A stretch of 46,036 nt of DNA from SZUA-584 sp964607965 (GTDB lineage Bacteria; Bacillota; Clostridia; Christensenellales; SZUA-584), in the NCBI GenBank assembly GCA_964607965.1, contig CAZSMH010000004.1, positions 1 to 46,036 of the forward strand, given 5' to 3'. Both the position numbers and the translations under genes were made by a program. The notes beneath the pieces were generated by a model. It saw only the letters and a list, made by a program, of their open reading frames with translations. It did not search any database and had not been told where the DNA came from. The number at the start of each line of letters is the position of its first letter. Within the stretch, counting starts at the first letter, position 1. This document shows positions 24,999 to 32,640 of this stretch, piece by piece.

Positions 24999-25453
24999 AG
25001 TGCAAGATTTTTTGCCCAGTCTGCGGCACGTTTAAGTTCGCCTTCCGCAAGCGGGCCTTCGCTTGCCGTAACGAAGAAACCTTCGGGCGGCGCTGAAAGT
25101 TTAACGCCTTTTTTCATAAGCAGTTTTTGTATATGAGCAGAAGCATAACCAAACCGTTTAGCCATTTTTTTAAGAAACTTTGAATCTATGGTATCAACAT
25201 CAATACGAGTATCAAAAGCAGCTGCGCGGATGTCTTTAAGCGCGCCTGACGGCAGCTTTTTTATCCAGGCGGATACAGCGGGTGTAGGCCGAAAACCGCG
25301 CGTAGGGGAGCCTATGATAAGCAAATCAGCGTCCAGGCCTTTAATGCTTACATCTGTAATGCGCATGGAAGAGGCACCGATAGCGTCTGCGATAAACAAA
25401 GCGAGCTTCTCTGTGTTGCCGAAAACGGAATCATATAAAACTACAGCTTTCAT
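24995..25453 (-). CDS. Flavodoxin-like protein
   Basis: This 152-residue protein has the FMN phosphate loop YDSVFGNTEKLA at the N-terminus, LLIIGSPTRGFRPTPAV for the second flavin-contacting loop and an AAAFDTR strand. The fold is that of flavodoxins and flavodoxin-domain proteins that move electrons or act as quinone reductases. The partner is unknown. AGGAG lies ten bases before the ATG. A possible minus-strand promoter (TATAAT at 25494-25489, TTGCAC at 25515-25510, short 15-base spacer) is upstream. It is coupled to the TfoX-like gene by a 4-base overlap and is divergent from cotJA. Confidence 0.85.
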   Translation of the reverse strand: MKAVVLYDSVFGNTEKLALFIADAIGASSMRITDVSIKGLDADLLIIGSPTRGFRPTPAVSAWIKKLPSGALKDIRAAAFDTRIDVDTIDSKFLKKMAKRFGYASAHIQKLLMKKGVKLSAPPEGFFVTASEGPLAEGELKRAADWAKNLAL

Positions 25454-25664
25454 AGCATTAACGCTCCTAATTGTTTTTTTATGGAACTATTATATCAGAT
25501 TTTTTTAAAGTGCAATAGCGGGCAGTATAAAAGATTTGTTTTTTGGGCACAATGGAATACTAAGGGAAATTATCAGCTTTTAGGTTGTATTTAAAAAACA
25601 CACTATTTGGATATTTTCATATTATAAAATATAACGCCTAGGGGCGATATAAGGAGATAAAAAT

Positions 25665-25856
25665 ATGGTGTATGAAGATTATCCCGATATGGCTACGATG
25701 GCTAAGGCCTGCGTACCGTGGGAACAGGTGATAAGCGACGTAATGCTTGCACATGCTTATGTACCGTGGCAGAAGCTGTGCGAGACATATAAGCCGATGC
25801 GGGGATTGAAAGCCGGAACCGTGTTTCCGGAGCTTTATTCTCCGTACCCCGGCTGA
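25665..25856 (+). CDS. cotJA: Spore coat protein CotJA
   Basis: This 63-residue protein is the first of the three CotJ proteins of the inner spore coat. The recognisable block is MATMAKACVPWEQ at the start and AYVPWQKLCETYKPMRGLKAGTVFPELYSPY to the end. AAGGAG precedes the ATG. In Bacillus the operon is expressed in the mother cell under sigma-E; here GGATATT (25609-25615) resembles a sigma-E -35, but no convincing -10 follows at the right distance. A 12-bp inverted repeat (CGCC-TAGG-GGCG, 25635-25646) lies in the leader. Its stop overlaps a possible ATG of cotJB. Confidence 0.93.
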   Translation: MVYEDYPDMATMAKACVPWEQVISDVMLAHAYVPWQKLCETYKPMRGLKAGTVFPELYSPYPG

Positions 25857-25873
25857 TGCAAAGGAGAAGCAGC

Positions 25874-26149
25874 ATGAATAAAGAGGATATGTTAAGAGAA
25901 CTTACAGCTCTGGACTTTTATACGGTTGACCTGCAGTTGTATTTGAATACTCATCCTAACGACCGGGAGGCGCTTGCTAAGTACAATGCGGTGGCGGCCG
26001 AAGCAAATGCATTGAGGCAGGAGTATGAAAAGATGTTCGGGCCGCTCAATTCGTACCGCTCGACAAGCAAATATCCGTGGCAGTGGATAGATGATCCGTG
26101 GCCGTGGCAGTATCAATTTAATTTTAATTTGACGGGAGATGACAAATAA
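25874..26149 (+). CDS. cotJB: Spore coat protein CotJB
   Basis: This 91-residue protein is a member of the CotJB family. Signatures are LRELTALDFYTVDLQLYLNTHP and the C-terminal Pro/Trp-rich YPWQWIDDPWPWQYQF, seen in all CotJB proteins. It is needed with CotJA for incorporation of CotJC into the coat. I chose the ATG at 25874 because AAAGGAG is eight bases upstream and CotJB proteins start near this point. An in-frame ATG at 25856, overlapping the cotJA stop, would add six residues. The TAA stop overlaps the cotJC start (TAATG). Confidence 0.93.
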   Translation: MNKEDMLRELTALDFYTVDLQLYLNTHPNDREALAKYNAVAAEANALRQEYEKMFGPLNSYRSTSKYPWQWIDDPWPWQYQFNFNLTGDDK

Positions 26150-26739
26150 TGTGGATATATGAGAAGAAGCTTGAATACCCCGTTAAAATCAAGAAGACCG
26201 ACCCGAAAATGGCTAAAGTAATAATAACTCAGTACGGCGGGCCGGACGGAGAACTTGCGGCATCAATACGATATTTAAGCCAGAGATTTTCCATGATAAC
26301 ACCAGAAGCAAAGGCAACGCTTAACGATATAGGGACTGAAGAGTTAGCGCATCTTGAGATGATTGGCACCATGGTAAAACAGCTGACAGAAAACGCCAGC
26401 GTGGAAGAGATTGAAAAAGCGGGACTCGCGCCGTATTTTGTCGACCATGACAGAGGAATATACCCGACGAGCGCGTCAGGAAACCCGTTTACTGCGGCTT
26501 ATATTCAGTCCAAGGGAGACCCGATAACAGATCTGCACGAAGACATGGCAGCAGAACAAAAAGCGCGTTCTACTTACGAATACCTTATACAGTTGGCCAG
26601 CGACCCTGATGTATTAGGCCCGCTCCGTTTTTTAAGAGAACGTGAGGTTGTGCATTTCCAGCGTTTCGGGGAGGCTCTTCGCCGTGTTCAGGATTACCTG
26701 GGGAACAAAAAACGCTTCAGCGTAAAAGGACGCAACTGA
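26149..26739 (+). CDS. cotJC: Spore coat manganese catalase CotJC
   Basis: This 196-residue ferritin-like di-manganese protein is related to manganese catalase and located in the spore coat. Metal-binding helices are visible: GGPDGELAASIRYLSQRF with the first Glu, GTEELAHLEM giving the E-x2-H pair, and later DLHEDMAAEQKARSTYEYL and REREVVHFQRFGEAL with the second E-x2-H. The length agrees with the family. It overlaps cotJB by one base, so all three subunits are coupled. A 9-bp hairpin without a T-tract lies 60 bases downstream. Confidence 0.95.
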   Translation: MWIYEKKLEYPVKIKKTDPKMAKVIITQYGGPDGELAASIRYLSQRFSMITPEAKATLNDIGTEELAHLEMIGTMVKQLTENASVEEIEKAGLAPYFVDHDRGIYPTSASGNPFTAAYIQSKGDPITDLHEDMAAEQKARSTYEYLIQLASDPDVLGPLRFLREREVVHFQRFGEALRRVQDYLGNKKRFSVKGRN

Positions 26740-26800
26740 AGTTACCGTGCAAAGGCAGTATGCCTATAATAATAAAGCGGCGTATCTGCGCTGCGAAATC

Positions 26801-26825
26801 AGGGCTTGCTGCAAACGCAAGCCCT
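26801..26825. other. Hairpin between cotJC and copA
   Basis: The perfect 9-bp stem AGGGCTTGC / GCAAGCCCT has a 7-nt loop and lies between convergent genes. There is no T-run on either side, so it is not a textbook terminator, but it is the only structure available to separate the two transcripts. Confidence 0.5.
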
Positions 26826-26841
26826 GTTGCATAAACAAAAG

Positions 26842-29304
26842 TTATTGCTTTACAGGTTTTATTCTAAACTTTCTAAGACGCAGAGCGTTAGTTACAACCG
26901 AGACGGAACTTAAAGCCATTGCCGCACCTGCGAACATTGGGTTTAGCAGCGGACCGCCGAATATGTAGAAAATGCCGGCCGCGAACGGTATACCTATGGA
27001 GTTGTATATAAACGCCCAGAACAGATTCTGCCTTATTGTGCGCATAGTGGCGCGGCTTAGCGCAATAGCCGTTGGTACTTCATTAAGATCGCCGCGCATA
27101 AGTACTATATCGGCAGATTCCACCGCAACGTCTGTTCCTGTGCCTATTGCCATGCCTATATCCGCCTGAGCAAGCGCCGGAGCGTCGTTTATACCGTCGC
27201 CCACCATTGCAACTCTTTTGCCTTCGCTTTTTAGCTTTTGTATCTTATCCGATTTATCCTGCGGCAGCACATCCGACAGAACCGTAAGGATACCAGCTTC
27301 TTTGGCTATGGCATCTGCGGTGTTTTTGTTATCGCCTGTTATCATTATAACATCTATGCCCATGTTGTATAGCACGGATACCGCTTCTTTGCTTGTGGGT
27401 TTAAGCGCGTCAGCCGCAGCCATAAGCCCCAAAAGCTGCCCGTCAACTGCTATATACATCAGCGTACGTCCTTTTTGAGAAAGAACCTCAGCGTCGTTTT
27501 GCGCAACAGCCGTATCGATTCCGTTTTCAATCATAAGCTTAATGTTGCCGGCAAGTATGCGTTTTCCTTCAACATGGGCATCTATGCCCCGGCCGGGTAC
27601 TGCCTTAAAAGAATCGGGCTTGTAAAGTGTAATTTTTAGCTCTTGGGCGCGATTTACAATCGCGCGCGCTATAGGATGCTCCGAGCCCTTTTCTGCGGAA
27701 GCGGTAAGCTTAAGCAGCGCACTTTCATCGATTCCGCCGTATGCAACGATGTCTGTCAGCCTCGGATTGCCCTCGGTCAGAGTACCGGTTTTATCAAGTA
27801 CAACAGTATTAATGCTGTGAGCCGTCTCAAGCGCTTCGCCGCCCTTTATAAGTATTCCCAGCTCCGCTCCCTTGCCGGTGCCTGCCATTATGGCTGTAGG
27901 GGTGGCAAGGCCGAGCGCGCACGGACAGGCAATCACCAGCACTGTCACAAAGCTGTTAAGCACGAAGTCAAATTCCCGACCGGCCAGAGCCCAGCCGATG
28001 CCGCTTAATAAAGCTATTATTATTACTGCGGGTACAAAATATCCCGAGACTTTATCAGCAATCTTGGCGATAGGAGCCTTTTTGTTTTGCGCGTCTTCTA
28101 CAAGCCGGATAATCTGCGCGAGCGCGGTATCCTCGCCCACACGGGTAGCTTTGAATCTAAGCAGGCCTTCGCCGTTTATGCTGCCGCCCGTGACATCGCT
28201 GCCCGGCTGTTTTTCCACAGGCAGGCTTTCTCCGGTAAGCATCGATTCGTCTACAAAGGATATGCCGTCGGTAACAACCCCGTCTACGGGTATGGATGCG
28301 CCGGGACGAACGAGAACGATGTCTCCTACTATTACTTCATAGATAGACACTTCTGTTTCGTTGCCGCCGCGCAGCACCGCTGCAGTTTTGGGCGAAAGCC
28401 GCATAAGCTTTTTGATCGCCAAAGATGTTTTACCCTTGCTTACGGCCTCGAGGTATTTGCCGAGCATGACGAGCGTAACAACCACTGCGGCGCTTTCAAA
28501 ATATATCGATTCGGCAAATATTGTATCGCCTAACCAGACTCTAAAAAGTGCGTATACGCTGTAAAGGAATGCGCTGCCCGTTCCTATGGCAACGAGACTA
28601 TCCATATTGGGAGCCCTTTTAAACAGCATTTTAAAGCCGTTTATGTAAAAATGGCTTCCCGCAATCATCACAGGTATTGTAAGAATAAGCTGAACAAGGC
28701 CGAAATTAAGCGGAAACATATGATGGTCAATAATCTGCAAAAGCGGCAAATGCAAAAACGGCAGCATATGCGACATGCCTATGTAAAACTCGGGCAGTGT
28801 AAAAACCAAGGCTATAATCACTCGGATACGCATGCCGTTAAGTATTTTAGTTTGCCGCTCTTCCTGCTCGTCGCGCCCGTTTTCTTCGGTTCGCGGAGTA
28901 TAGCCGGCGTTTTCAATAGCTTTTTTTATCTGAAGCGACGTTACTTCACCGGCATCGTATGCTATACTCGCGCGATTGGTTGCTATGTTGACCGAAGCTG
29001 ACTTTATTCCGGGCAGATTTACAAGAGCGCGCTCCACCGCGGCTGCGCATGCCGCGCACGACATGCCGTCAACGGCAAGATTTATGCTGCGCACATTATC
29101 CGCAATACCATATCCTGCGTTTTCTACGGCTTTTTTTATCTGCTTAAAATCAACTGCCGTTTCGTCAAATACTACGCGCATTTTTTCGGTAGATATATTG
29201 ACATCAGCCGATACCACGCCAGTTAGGCTTGATACTTGTTTTTGCAGATGCGCTGCGCATGCCGCGCACGACATGCCGGTTATAACGTAAGTTTTCTCCG
29301 TCAA
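26842..29304 (-). CDS. copA: Copper-exporting P1B-type ATPase CopA
   Basis: This 820-residue ATPase pumps Cu(I) out of the cell. Two N-terminal heavy-metal domains carry GMSCAAC (Cys13/Cys16 and Cys83/Cys86). Then come TM helices, the actuator motif TGES, the CPC transmembrane metal site in IACPCALGLATP (about 460-462), the phosphorylated Asp in DKTGTLTEG (about 504), SEHPIARA and GDGINDAPALAQ. The last TM region has the MxxSS motif (ALSSVSVVTNALRLR) typical of Cu(I) pumps. I start at the TTG at 29304, six bases after AAGGTG; a GTG at 29313 lies inside that ribosome site. No CopZ or CsoR gene is adjacent; the divergent neighbour is a Fur-family regulator. Confidence 0.95.
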   Translation of the reverse strand: MTEKTYVITGMSCAACAAHLQKQVSSLTGVVSADVNISTEKMRVVFDETAVDFKQIKKAVENAGYGIADNVRSINLAVDGMSCAACAAAVERALVNLPGIKSASVNIATNRASIAYDAGEVTSLQIKKAIENAGYTPRTEENGRDEQEERQTKILNGMRIRVIIALVFTLPEFYIGMSHMLPFLHLPLLQIIDHHMFPLNFGLVQLILTIPVMIAGSHFYINGFKMLFKRAPNMDSLVAIGTGSAFLYSVYALFRVWLGDTIFAESIYFESAAVVVTLVMLGKYLEAVSKGKTSLAIKKLMRLSPKTAAVLRGGNETEVSIYEVIVGDIVLVRPGASIPVDGVVTDGISFVDESMLTGESLPVEKQPGSDVTGGSINGEGLLRFKATRVGEDTALAQIIRLVEDAQNKKAPIAKIADKVSGYFVPAVIIIALLSGIGWALAGREFDFVLNSFVTVLVIACPCALGLATPTAIMAGTGKGAELGILIKGGEALETAHSINTVVLDKTGTLTEGNPRLTDIVAYGGIDESALLKLTASAEKGSEHPIARAIVNRAQELKITLYKPDSFKAVPGRGIDAHVEGKRILAGNIKLMIENGIDTAVAQNDAEVLSQKGRTLMYIAVDGQLLGLMAAADALKPTSKEAVSVLYNMGIDVIMITGDNKNTADAIAKEAGILTVLSDVLPQDKSDKIQKLKSEGKRVAMVGDGINDAPALAQADIGMAIGTGTDVAVESADIVLMRGDLNEVPTAIALSRATMRTIRQNLFWAFIYNSIGIPFAAGIFYIFGGPLLNPMFAGAAMALSSVSVVTNALRLRKFRIKPVKQ

Positions 29305-29364
29305 AATAATCACCTTTTTAAATATATTATTGGCGTTAATAGCATCAAAAAAACAGCCCTGCGG

Positions 29365-29389
29365 TTAGCAGCATTCATGCCTCTGCTAA
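29365..29389 (-). promoter_or_regulatory. Inverted repeat in the copA leader
   Basis: The 7-bp arms TTAGCAG (29365-29371) and CTGCTAA (29383-29389) have a nested CAT-TC-ATG inside. It sits between the copA promoter and start. It could be an operator or an RNA hairpin; it does not match the CopY box (TACAnnTGTA) or the G-rich CsoR site. Confidence 0.45.
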
Positions 29390-29421
29390 ATTCGAATAAT
29401 TTAACTCTTTATATTGGCTTT

Positions 29422-29451
29422 ATACTACTTAATAACAGAGCTTCTTGTCAA
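29422..29451 (-). promoter_or_regulatory. Promoter of copA
   Basis: On the minus strand, TTGACA (29451-29446), 18-base spacer, TAGTAT (29427-29422). The perfect -35 and weaker -10 suit a regulated promoter. Confidence 0.65.
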
Positions 29452-29543
29452 ACAAAATAGTATTATAAGCGGCTGATTATGCCTTGCAAAGCGGTTTTGG
29501 CAGCATAAACTGGACATATATAAAGACATCTTATTCTTATCGG

Positions 29544-29579
29544 TTGCCTTGAACATAAAAAGAGGTATAATTATTATAA
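29544..29579 (+). promoter_or_regulatory. Promoter of the Fur-family gene with an overlapping PerR/Fur-like box
   Basis: TTGCCT (29544-29549), 16-base spacer, TATAAT (29566-29571). The -10 is the left arm of a perfect palindrome TATAAT-T-ATTATA. The stretch GTATAATTATTATAA (29565-29579) matches the Bacillus PerR box TTATAATnATTATAA at 14 of 15 positions, or 13 of 14 if the free central base is left out. A repressor bound here would block RNA polymerase directly, suggesting autoregulation or control by another Fur-family protein. Confidence 0.6.
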
Positions 29580-29605
29580 AAAGACAAGCGGCAAGGGGGA
29601 GGAGC

Positions 29606-30025
29606 ATGGACGAAAAGACAGCGATTATAGATGCAATGCGGCGCAAGGGAATGCGTATAACACAGCAGAAAAAAGCAATACTCGGCGTGCTTACAGATAA
29701 CCCCGACAGGATGCTTTCTGTATGCGATATAGCAGACATGCTGGACGGCTTTGCCGACAACGCAACGGTTTACCGCAATATGGGCAAGTTTTTGGAGCTT
29801 GGTATTGTTGAAACAATAACCGACAGCAGGGGAGTTCAAAGATATGTGATATGCTGCGACGGAAAGCATCACCACCATTTAATATGTACATCGTGCGGAC
29901 GCATAATATACTTCCCGTGCGATACCCCTTTCTGGCGTATGCTTGCGGAGCAGAACGGATTTGCCGAACAGTACCATAGGATAGAAGTATACGGAACGTG
30001 CCGCAGATGCCAAAAAACATTATAA
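29606..30025 (+). CDS. zur: Fur-family metal regulator, probably zinc-responsive Zur
   Basis: This 139-residue regulator has an N-terminal winged helix (RITQQKKAILGVL; recognition region DNATVYRNMGKFLELGIVE). The C-terminal dimer domain carries the metal motif CCDGKHHHHLICTSCG (His88-91, Cys94 and Cys97), and the structural CxxC pair is completed by TCRRC (132-135). The CDGKHHHH layout with a preceding Cys resembles Zur/Fur more than PerR. Placement directly before znuACB argues for Zur, although the box at its own promoter looks PerR-like. The ATG at 29606 follows GGGGGAGGAG; longer frames upstream run through the promoter. About 80 bases later znuA starts from its own promoter. Confidence 0.8.
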   Translation: MDEKTAIIDAMRRKGMRITQQKKAILGVLTDNPDRMLSVCDIADMLDGFADNATVYRNMGKFLELGIVETITDSRGVQRYVICCDGKHHHHLICTSCGRIIYFPCDTPFWRMLAEQNGFAEQYHRIEVYGTCRRCQKTL

Positions 30026-30042
30026 ACAGACATTGTTGTGTA

Positions 30043-30071
30043 TTGACATAGTATAACCCGTATGCTAGCAT
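30043..30071 (+). promoter_or_regulatory. Promoter of znuACB
   Basis: TTGACA (30043-30048), 17-base spacer, TAGCAT (30066-30071). The perfect -35 and spacing indicate a strong promoter that needs repression. Confidence 0.8.
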
Positions 30072-30073
30072 TC

Positions 30074-30096
30074 TTATTGCAATAGGATTGCAATAA
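30074..30096 (+). promoter_or_regulatory. Perfect dyad operator of the znu operon (candidate Zur site)
   Basis: The 10-bp arms TTATTGCAAT and ATTGCAATAA are exact reverse complements separated by AGG. Each arm contains ATTGCAAT, itself a palindrome. The site lies immediately after the -10 and abuts the ribosome binding site, so a bound protein would cover the transcription start. It does not match the Bacillus Zur box (core TCGTAATnATTACGA). Confidence 0.75.
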
Positions 30097-30106
30097 GGAG
30101 AAAGCG

Positions 30107-30994
30107 ATGCTAAAAAGAATGGTGTTATCGGCTATTGCGGTAGCGGCCTTGCTTAGTGCATCTGCATGCAGCGGGAGGGACGCAGTATCGCCGGGCGCAC
30201 ATAAACTGACCGTAGCCGTCGGTATTGCTCCTCAGGCCGCGTTTGTAGAAAAGGTTGCCGGAGACCTTGTTCAGGTTGTCACTATGGTCCCGCCGGGGAA
30301 CAACCCCGAGACATATTCGCCGTCTGCTGCGCAGATGAGAGCGCTTTCGGACGCCGCAGTATATTTTACGCTTAATCTTCCTTCCGAGCAGGCGAATATA
30401 ATACCTAAGCTTTATGATTTTAACTCTGACATTACGCTTATCGATTTGCAGGCGGAAACGGCGAAAATCTATACTATGCTGCCTTCGGTGCATAATCACA
30501 GCGCTGAAAACGAGCATACAGATTTTCATACATGGCTCTCGCCTAAACGCGCAGCAGTAATGGTGCAGACCATTGCGGATGTGTTAAGCGGTTTGGATGA
30601 ACAAAACAGAAAAACGTATCAGGAAAACGCAGCTGCATTTAATGAAGAATTATCCGCTCTTGATGCAGAACTTAAAAGTTTATTCGAAACGCATGAATCC
30701 AAAGCATTTATAATATACCACGCCGCGTATTCTTATTTTGCCGACGATTACGGTCTTGAGATGATAGCTATTGAAACTGAGGGCAAAAAGGCGTCTGCGG
30801 CAGACCTTGAGGCGGTGATAGAAATCGCCAAGGAGCTGGGCATAAAAACTGTTTTCTATCAGCAGGAATTTGACGCGAACCAAGCGAGCACAATTGCGCA
30901 GGAGATCGGCGGCGCAGCAGCAGAAACCGCCCCGCTTTCCAAAGATTATATCAATGCGCTGCGCAGTTTTGCAGCCGCTATAACGGGGAATTAA
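30107..30994 (+). CDS. znuA: Zinc ABC transporter substrate-binding lipoprotein ZnuA-like
   Basis: This 295-residue lipoprotein (lipobox SASAC, Cys about residue 21) has the cluster A-I fold. It captures Zn (or Mn) outside the membrane. Visible elements are VAVGIAPQAAFVEKVAG, MVPPGNNPETYSPSAAQM, a short His-containing loop (HNHSAENEHTDFH) leading into HTWLSPKRA, and IIYHAAYSYFADDYGLEMIAIETEGK. Two expected metal-ligand His residues (in HTWLSP and YHAAY) are present. At the first ligand position, usually PHxYEP, it reads NPETYSP, so Glu may replace His. AAGGAG precedes the ATG. znuC starts immediately after the stop. Confidence 0.9.
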   Translation: MLKRMVLSAIAVAALLSASACSGRDAVSPGAHKLTVAVGIAPQAAFVEKVAGDLVQVVTMVPPGNNPETYSPSAAQMRALSDAAVYFTLNLPSEQANIIPKLYDFNSDITLIDLQAETAKIYTMLPSVHNHSAENEHTDFHTWLSPKRAAVMVQTIADVLSGLDEQNRKTYQENAAAFNEELSALDAELKSLFETHESKAFIIYHAAYSYFADDYGLEMIAIETEGKKASAADLEAVIEIAKELGIKTVFYQQEFDANQASTIAQEIGGAAAETAPLSKDYINALRSFAAAITGN

Positions 30995-31669
30995 ATGGAC
31001 ACAGCTATATCACTAAAAAATGTGCGATATTGTTTCGGAAATGTATGCGCTTTAAACAGCGTAAGCTTTTCTGTACCTAAAAACTCGCTGACGGTGCTGG
31101 TGGGGCCCAACGGAGGAGGAAAAAGCACGCTTATACGTCTTATCGCAGGGCTGCTTACACCTGACGAAGGCAGCATAAGCGGAGGAGGAATTGCGGCGTA
31201 CGTGCCGCAGAACTTAAGCTTTGATATATGCTTTCCTGTTAAGGTAAAAGAGCTGGTGCTTATGGGCATGTTAAGCAGGAAAATCCGCCCTTTTTACCGT
31301 TTCAGCGCCGGTCAGCGCAAAGCCGCGGAAAACGCGATGCAGCGCGTAGGGCTGCTCGGCGTGGCGGAAAGGGGCATAGGGCAGCTTTCAGGTGGCCAGC
31401 GCGGGCGGGCTCTTGTAGCTCGGGCTCTTGTATCCCAAGCTGACATAATAGCGCTTGACGAGCCGGACGCCAGCCTTGATATGGACGCGGCGCGCTCTCT
31501 GTATGCCATGTTAAGCGCATTAAAGAACGAAAAAACCATTATTATGGCAAGCCATCATATAGGTGATGTACTTGATATTGCGGACAATGTGATATATGTA
31601 AACAGCACAATTTGCGTATACTCCTCGCCGGATGAATTTAAAGAGCAGCACAAAGGAGGCGTGGCTTAA
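30995..31669 (+). CDS. znuC: Zinc ABC transporter ATP-binding protein ZnuC-like
   Basis: This 224-residue ABC ATPase has Walker A GPNGGGKS in the first 45 residues, AYVPQNLSFD (Q-loop), the signature LSGGQRGRALVARAL, Walker B ADIIALDEPDASLD and the switch His in MASHHIGD. Its length and the DEPDASLD form agree with Zn/Mn-type importers. The ATG directly follows the znuA stop, and an AAAGGAGG within its 3' end serves as the ribosome site of znuB. It works with ZnuB at the membrane. Confidence 0.92.
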   Translation: MDTAISLKNVRYCFGNVCALNSVSFSVPKNSLTVLVGPNGGGKSTLIRLIAGLLTPDEGSISGGGIAAYVPQNLSFDICFPVKVKELVLMGMLSRKIRPFYRFSAGQRKAAENAMQRVGLLGVAERGIGQLSGGQRGRALVARALVSQADIIALDEPDASLDMDAARSLYAMLSALKNEKTIIMASHHIGDVLDIADNVIYVNSTICVYSSPDEFKEQHKGGVA

Positions 31670-32512
31670 GTGATAGAAGCGATACTAACTTATGCATTTA
31701 TGCGCAACGCCCTTATTGCTGCGGTGCTTGCCAGTATAACGGGCGGCATTATTGGTACTGTAGCGATAGAAAAAAAGCTTATCAGTATGTCCGGCGGCAT
31801 AGCGCATGCGTCCTTCGGCGGTATTGGGCTCGGCTATCTTTTAGGCTTTGAACCTATATGGGGGGGTCTTGCATTCGCGGTAGGGGCTTCGGCTCTTGTC
31901 GCAAAGATGCCGTCTAATGCTCGCCTTAAAGCGGATACGATGACAGGCATACTCTGGTCTTTCGGCATGGCGCTCGGCATATTGTTTGTTTCGCTGCGGC
32001 AGGGGTACATTCCCGACATGACAAGCTATCTTTTTGGGGATATACTGTCGGTATCTTCTGATACGCTTATTTATATGGCGGTTTTCACTTCTTCGGTGGT
32101 GGTTGTTTTCGCTGCTTTTTATCACCATTTGGTGCTGTACATATTTGATGAGGAATACGCTGCGGCGGCAGGTATTAAAACAAGCATATTAAAATGGATA
32201 GTATATATCATAATACCCTTAGGCATTATTGTGCTGCTTAAAATTGTCGGCATACTGCTTACTATAGCGCTTATGACCATACCGGTATCGGCGGCCAAAA
32301 TGCTGTGCAATTCCTTCGGACGAGTTGTTGCCGTATCCGTTCTTACAAGCCTAATATTCTGCTTAACAGGGCTTGTGGTTTCTTATTATATAAACATCCC
32401 TTCCGGCGTATGCATAATTGTTATCAGCACTGTGGTTTATCTTTTGATGCTGATGCTGCGCGGCGGCGTTACAAAATGGATACACAGCCGGACTAAACAT
32501 AAAGCACAGTAA
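31670..32512 (+). CDS. znuB: Zinc ABC transporter permease ZnuB-like
   Basis: This 280-residue ABC-3 family permease has about eight TM helices. Signatures are FMRNALIAAVLASITGGIIGTVAIEKKLISMSGGIAHASFGGIGLGYLLG at the N-terminus, KADTMTGILWSFGMALGILF, and VGILLTIALMTIPVSAAKMLCNSF near the C-terminus, the coupling region that contacts ZnuC. The GTG start abuts the znuC stop. It ends the znuACB unit; the 128 bases after it show only a small TACCA/TGGTA hairpin and no clear terminator. Confidence 0.92.
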   Translation: MIEAILTYAFMRNALIAAVLASITGGIIGTVAIEKKLISMSGGIAHASFGGIGLGYLLGFEPIWGGLAFAVGASALVAKMPSNARLKADTMTGILWSFGMALGILFVSLRQGYIPDMTSYLFGDILSVSSDTLIYMAVFTSSVVVVFAAFYHHLVLYIFDEEYAAAAGIKTSILKWIVYIIIPLGIIVLLKIVGILLTIALMTIPVSAAKMLCNSFGRVVAVSVLTSLIFCLTGLVVSYYINIPSGVCIIVISTVVYLLMLMLRGGVTKWIHSRTKHKAQ

Positions 32513-32640
32513 CATACCAATATTCAACTGGTAAAATGCACAAAAATTAAAATACTTACATAGTTTTTGCAAAATATGTTTGTTAAGCAAATTTGGTGGT
32601 ATCTATAAAAAACAGATATATCCATAAAGAGGATTTGTTT

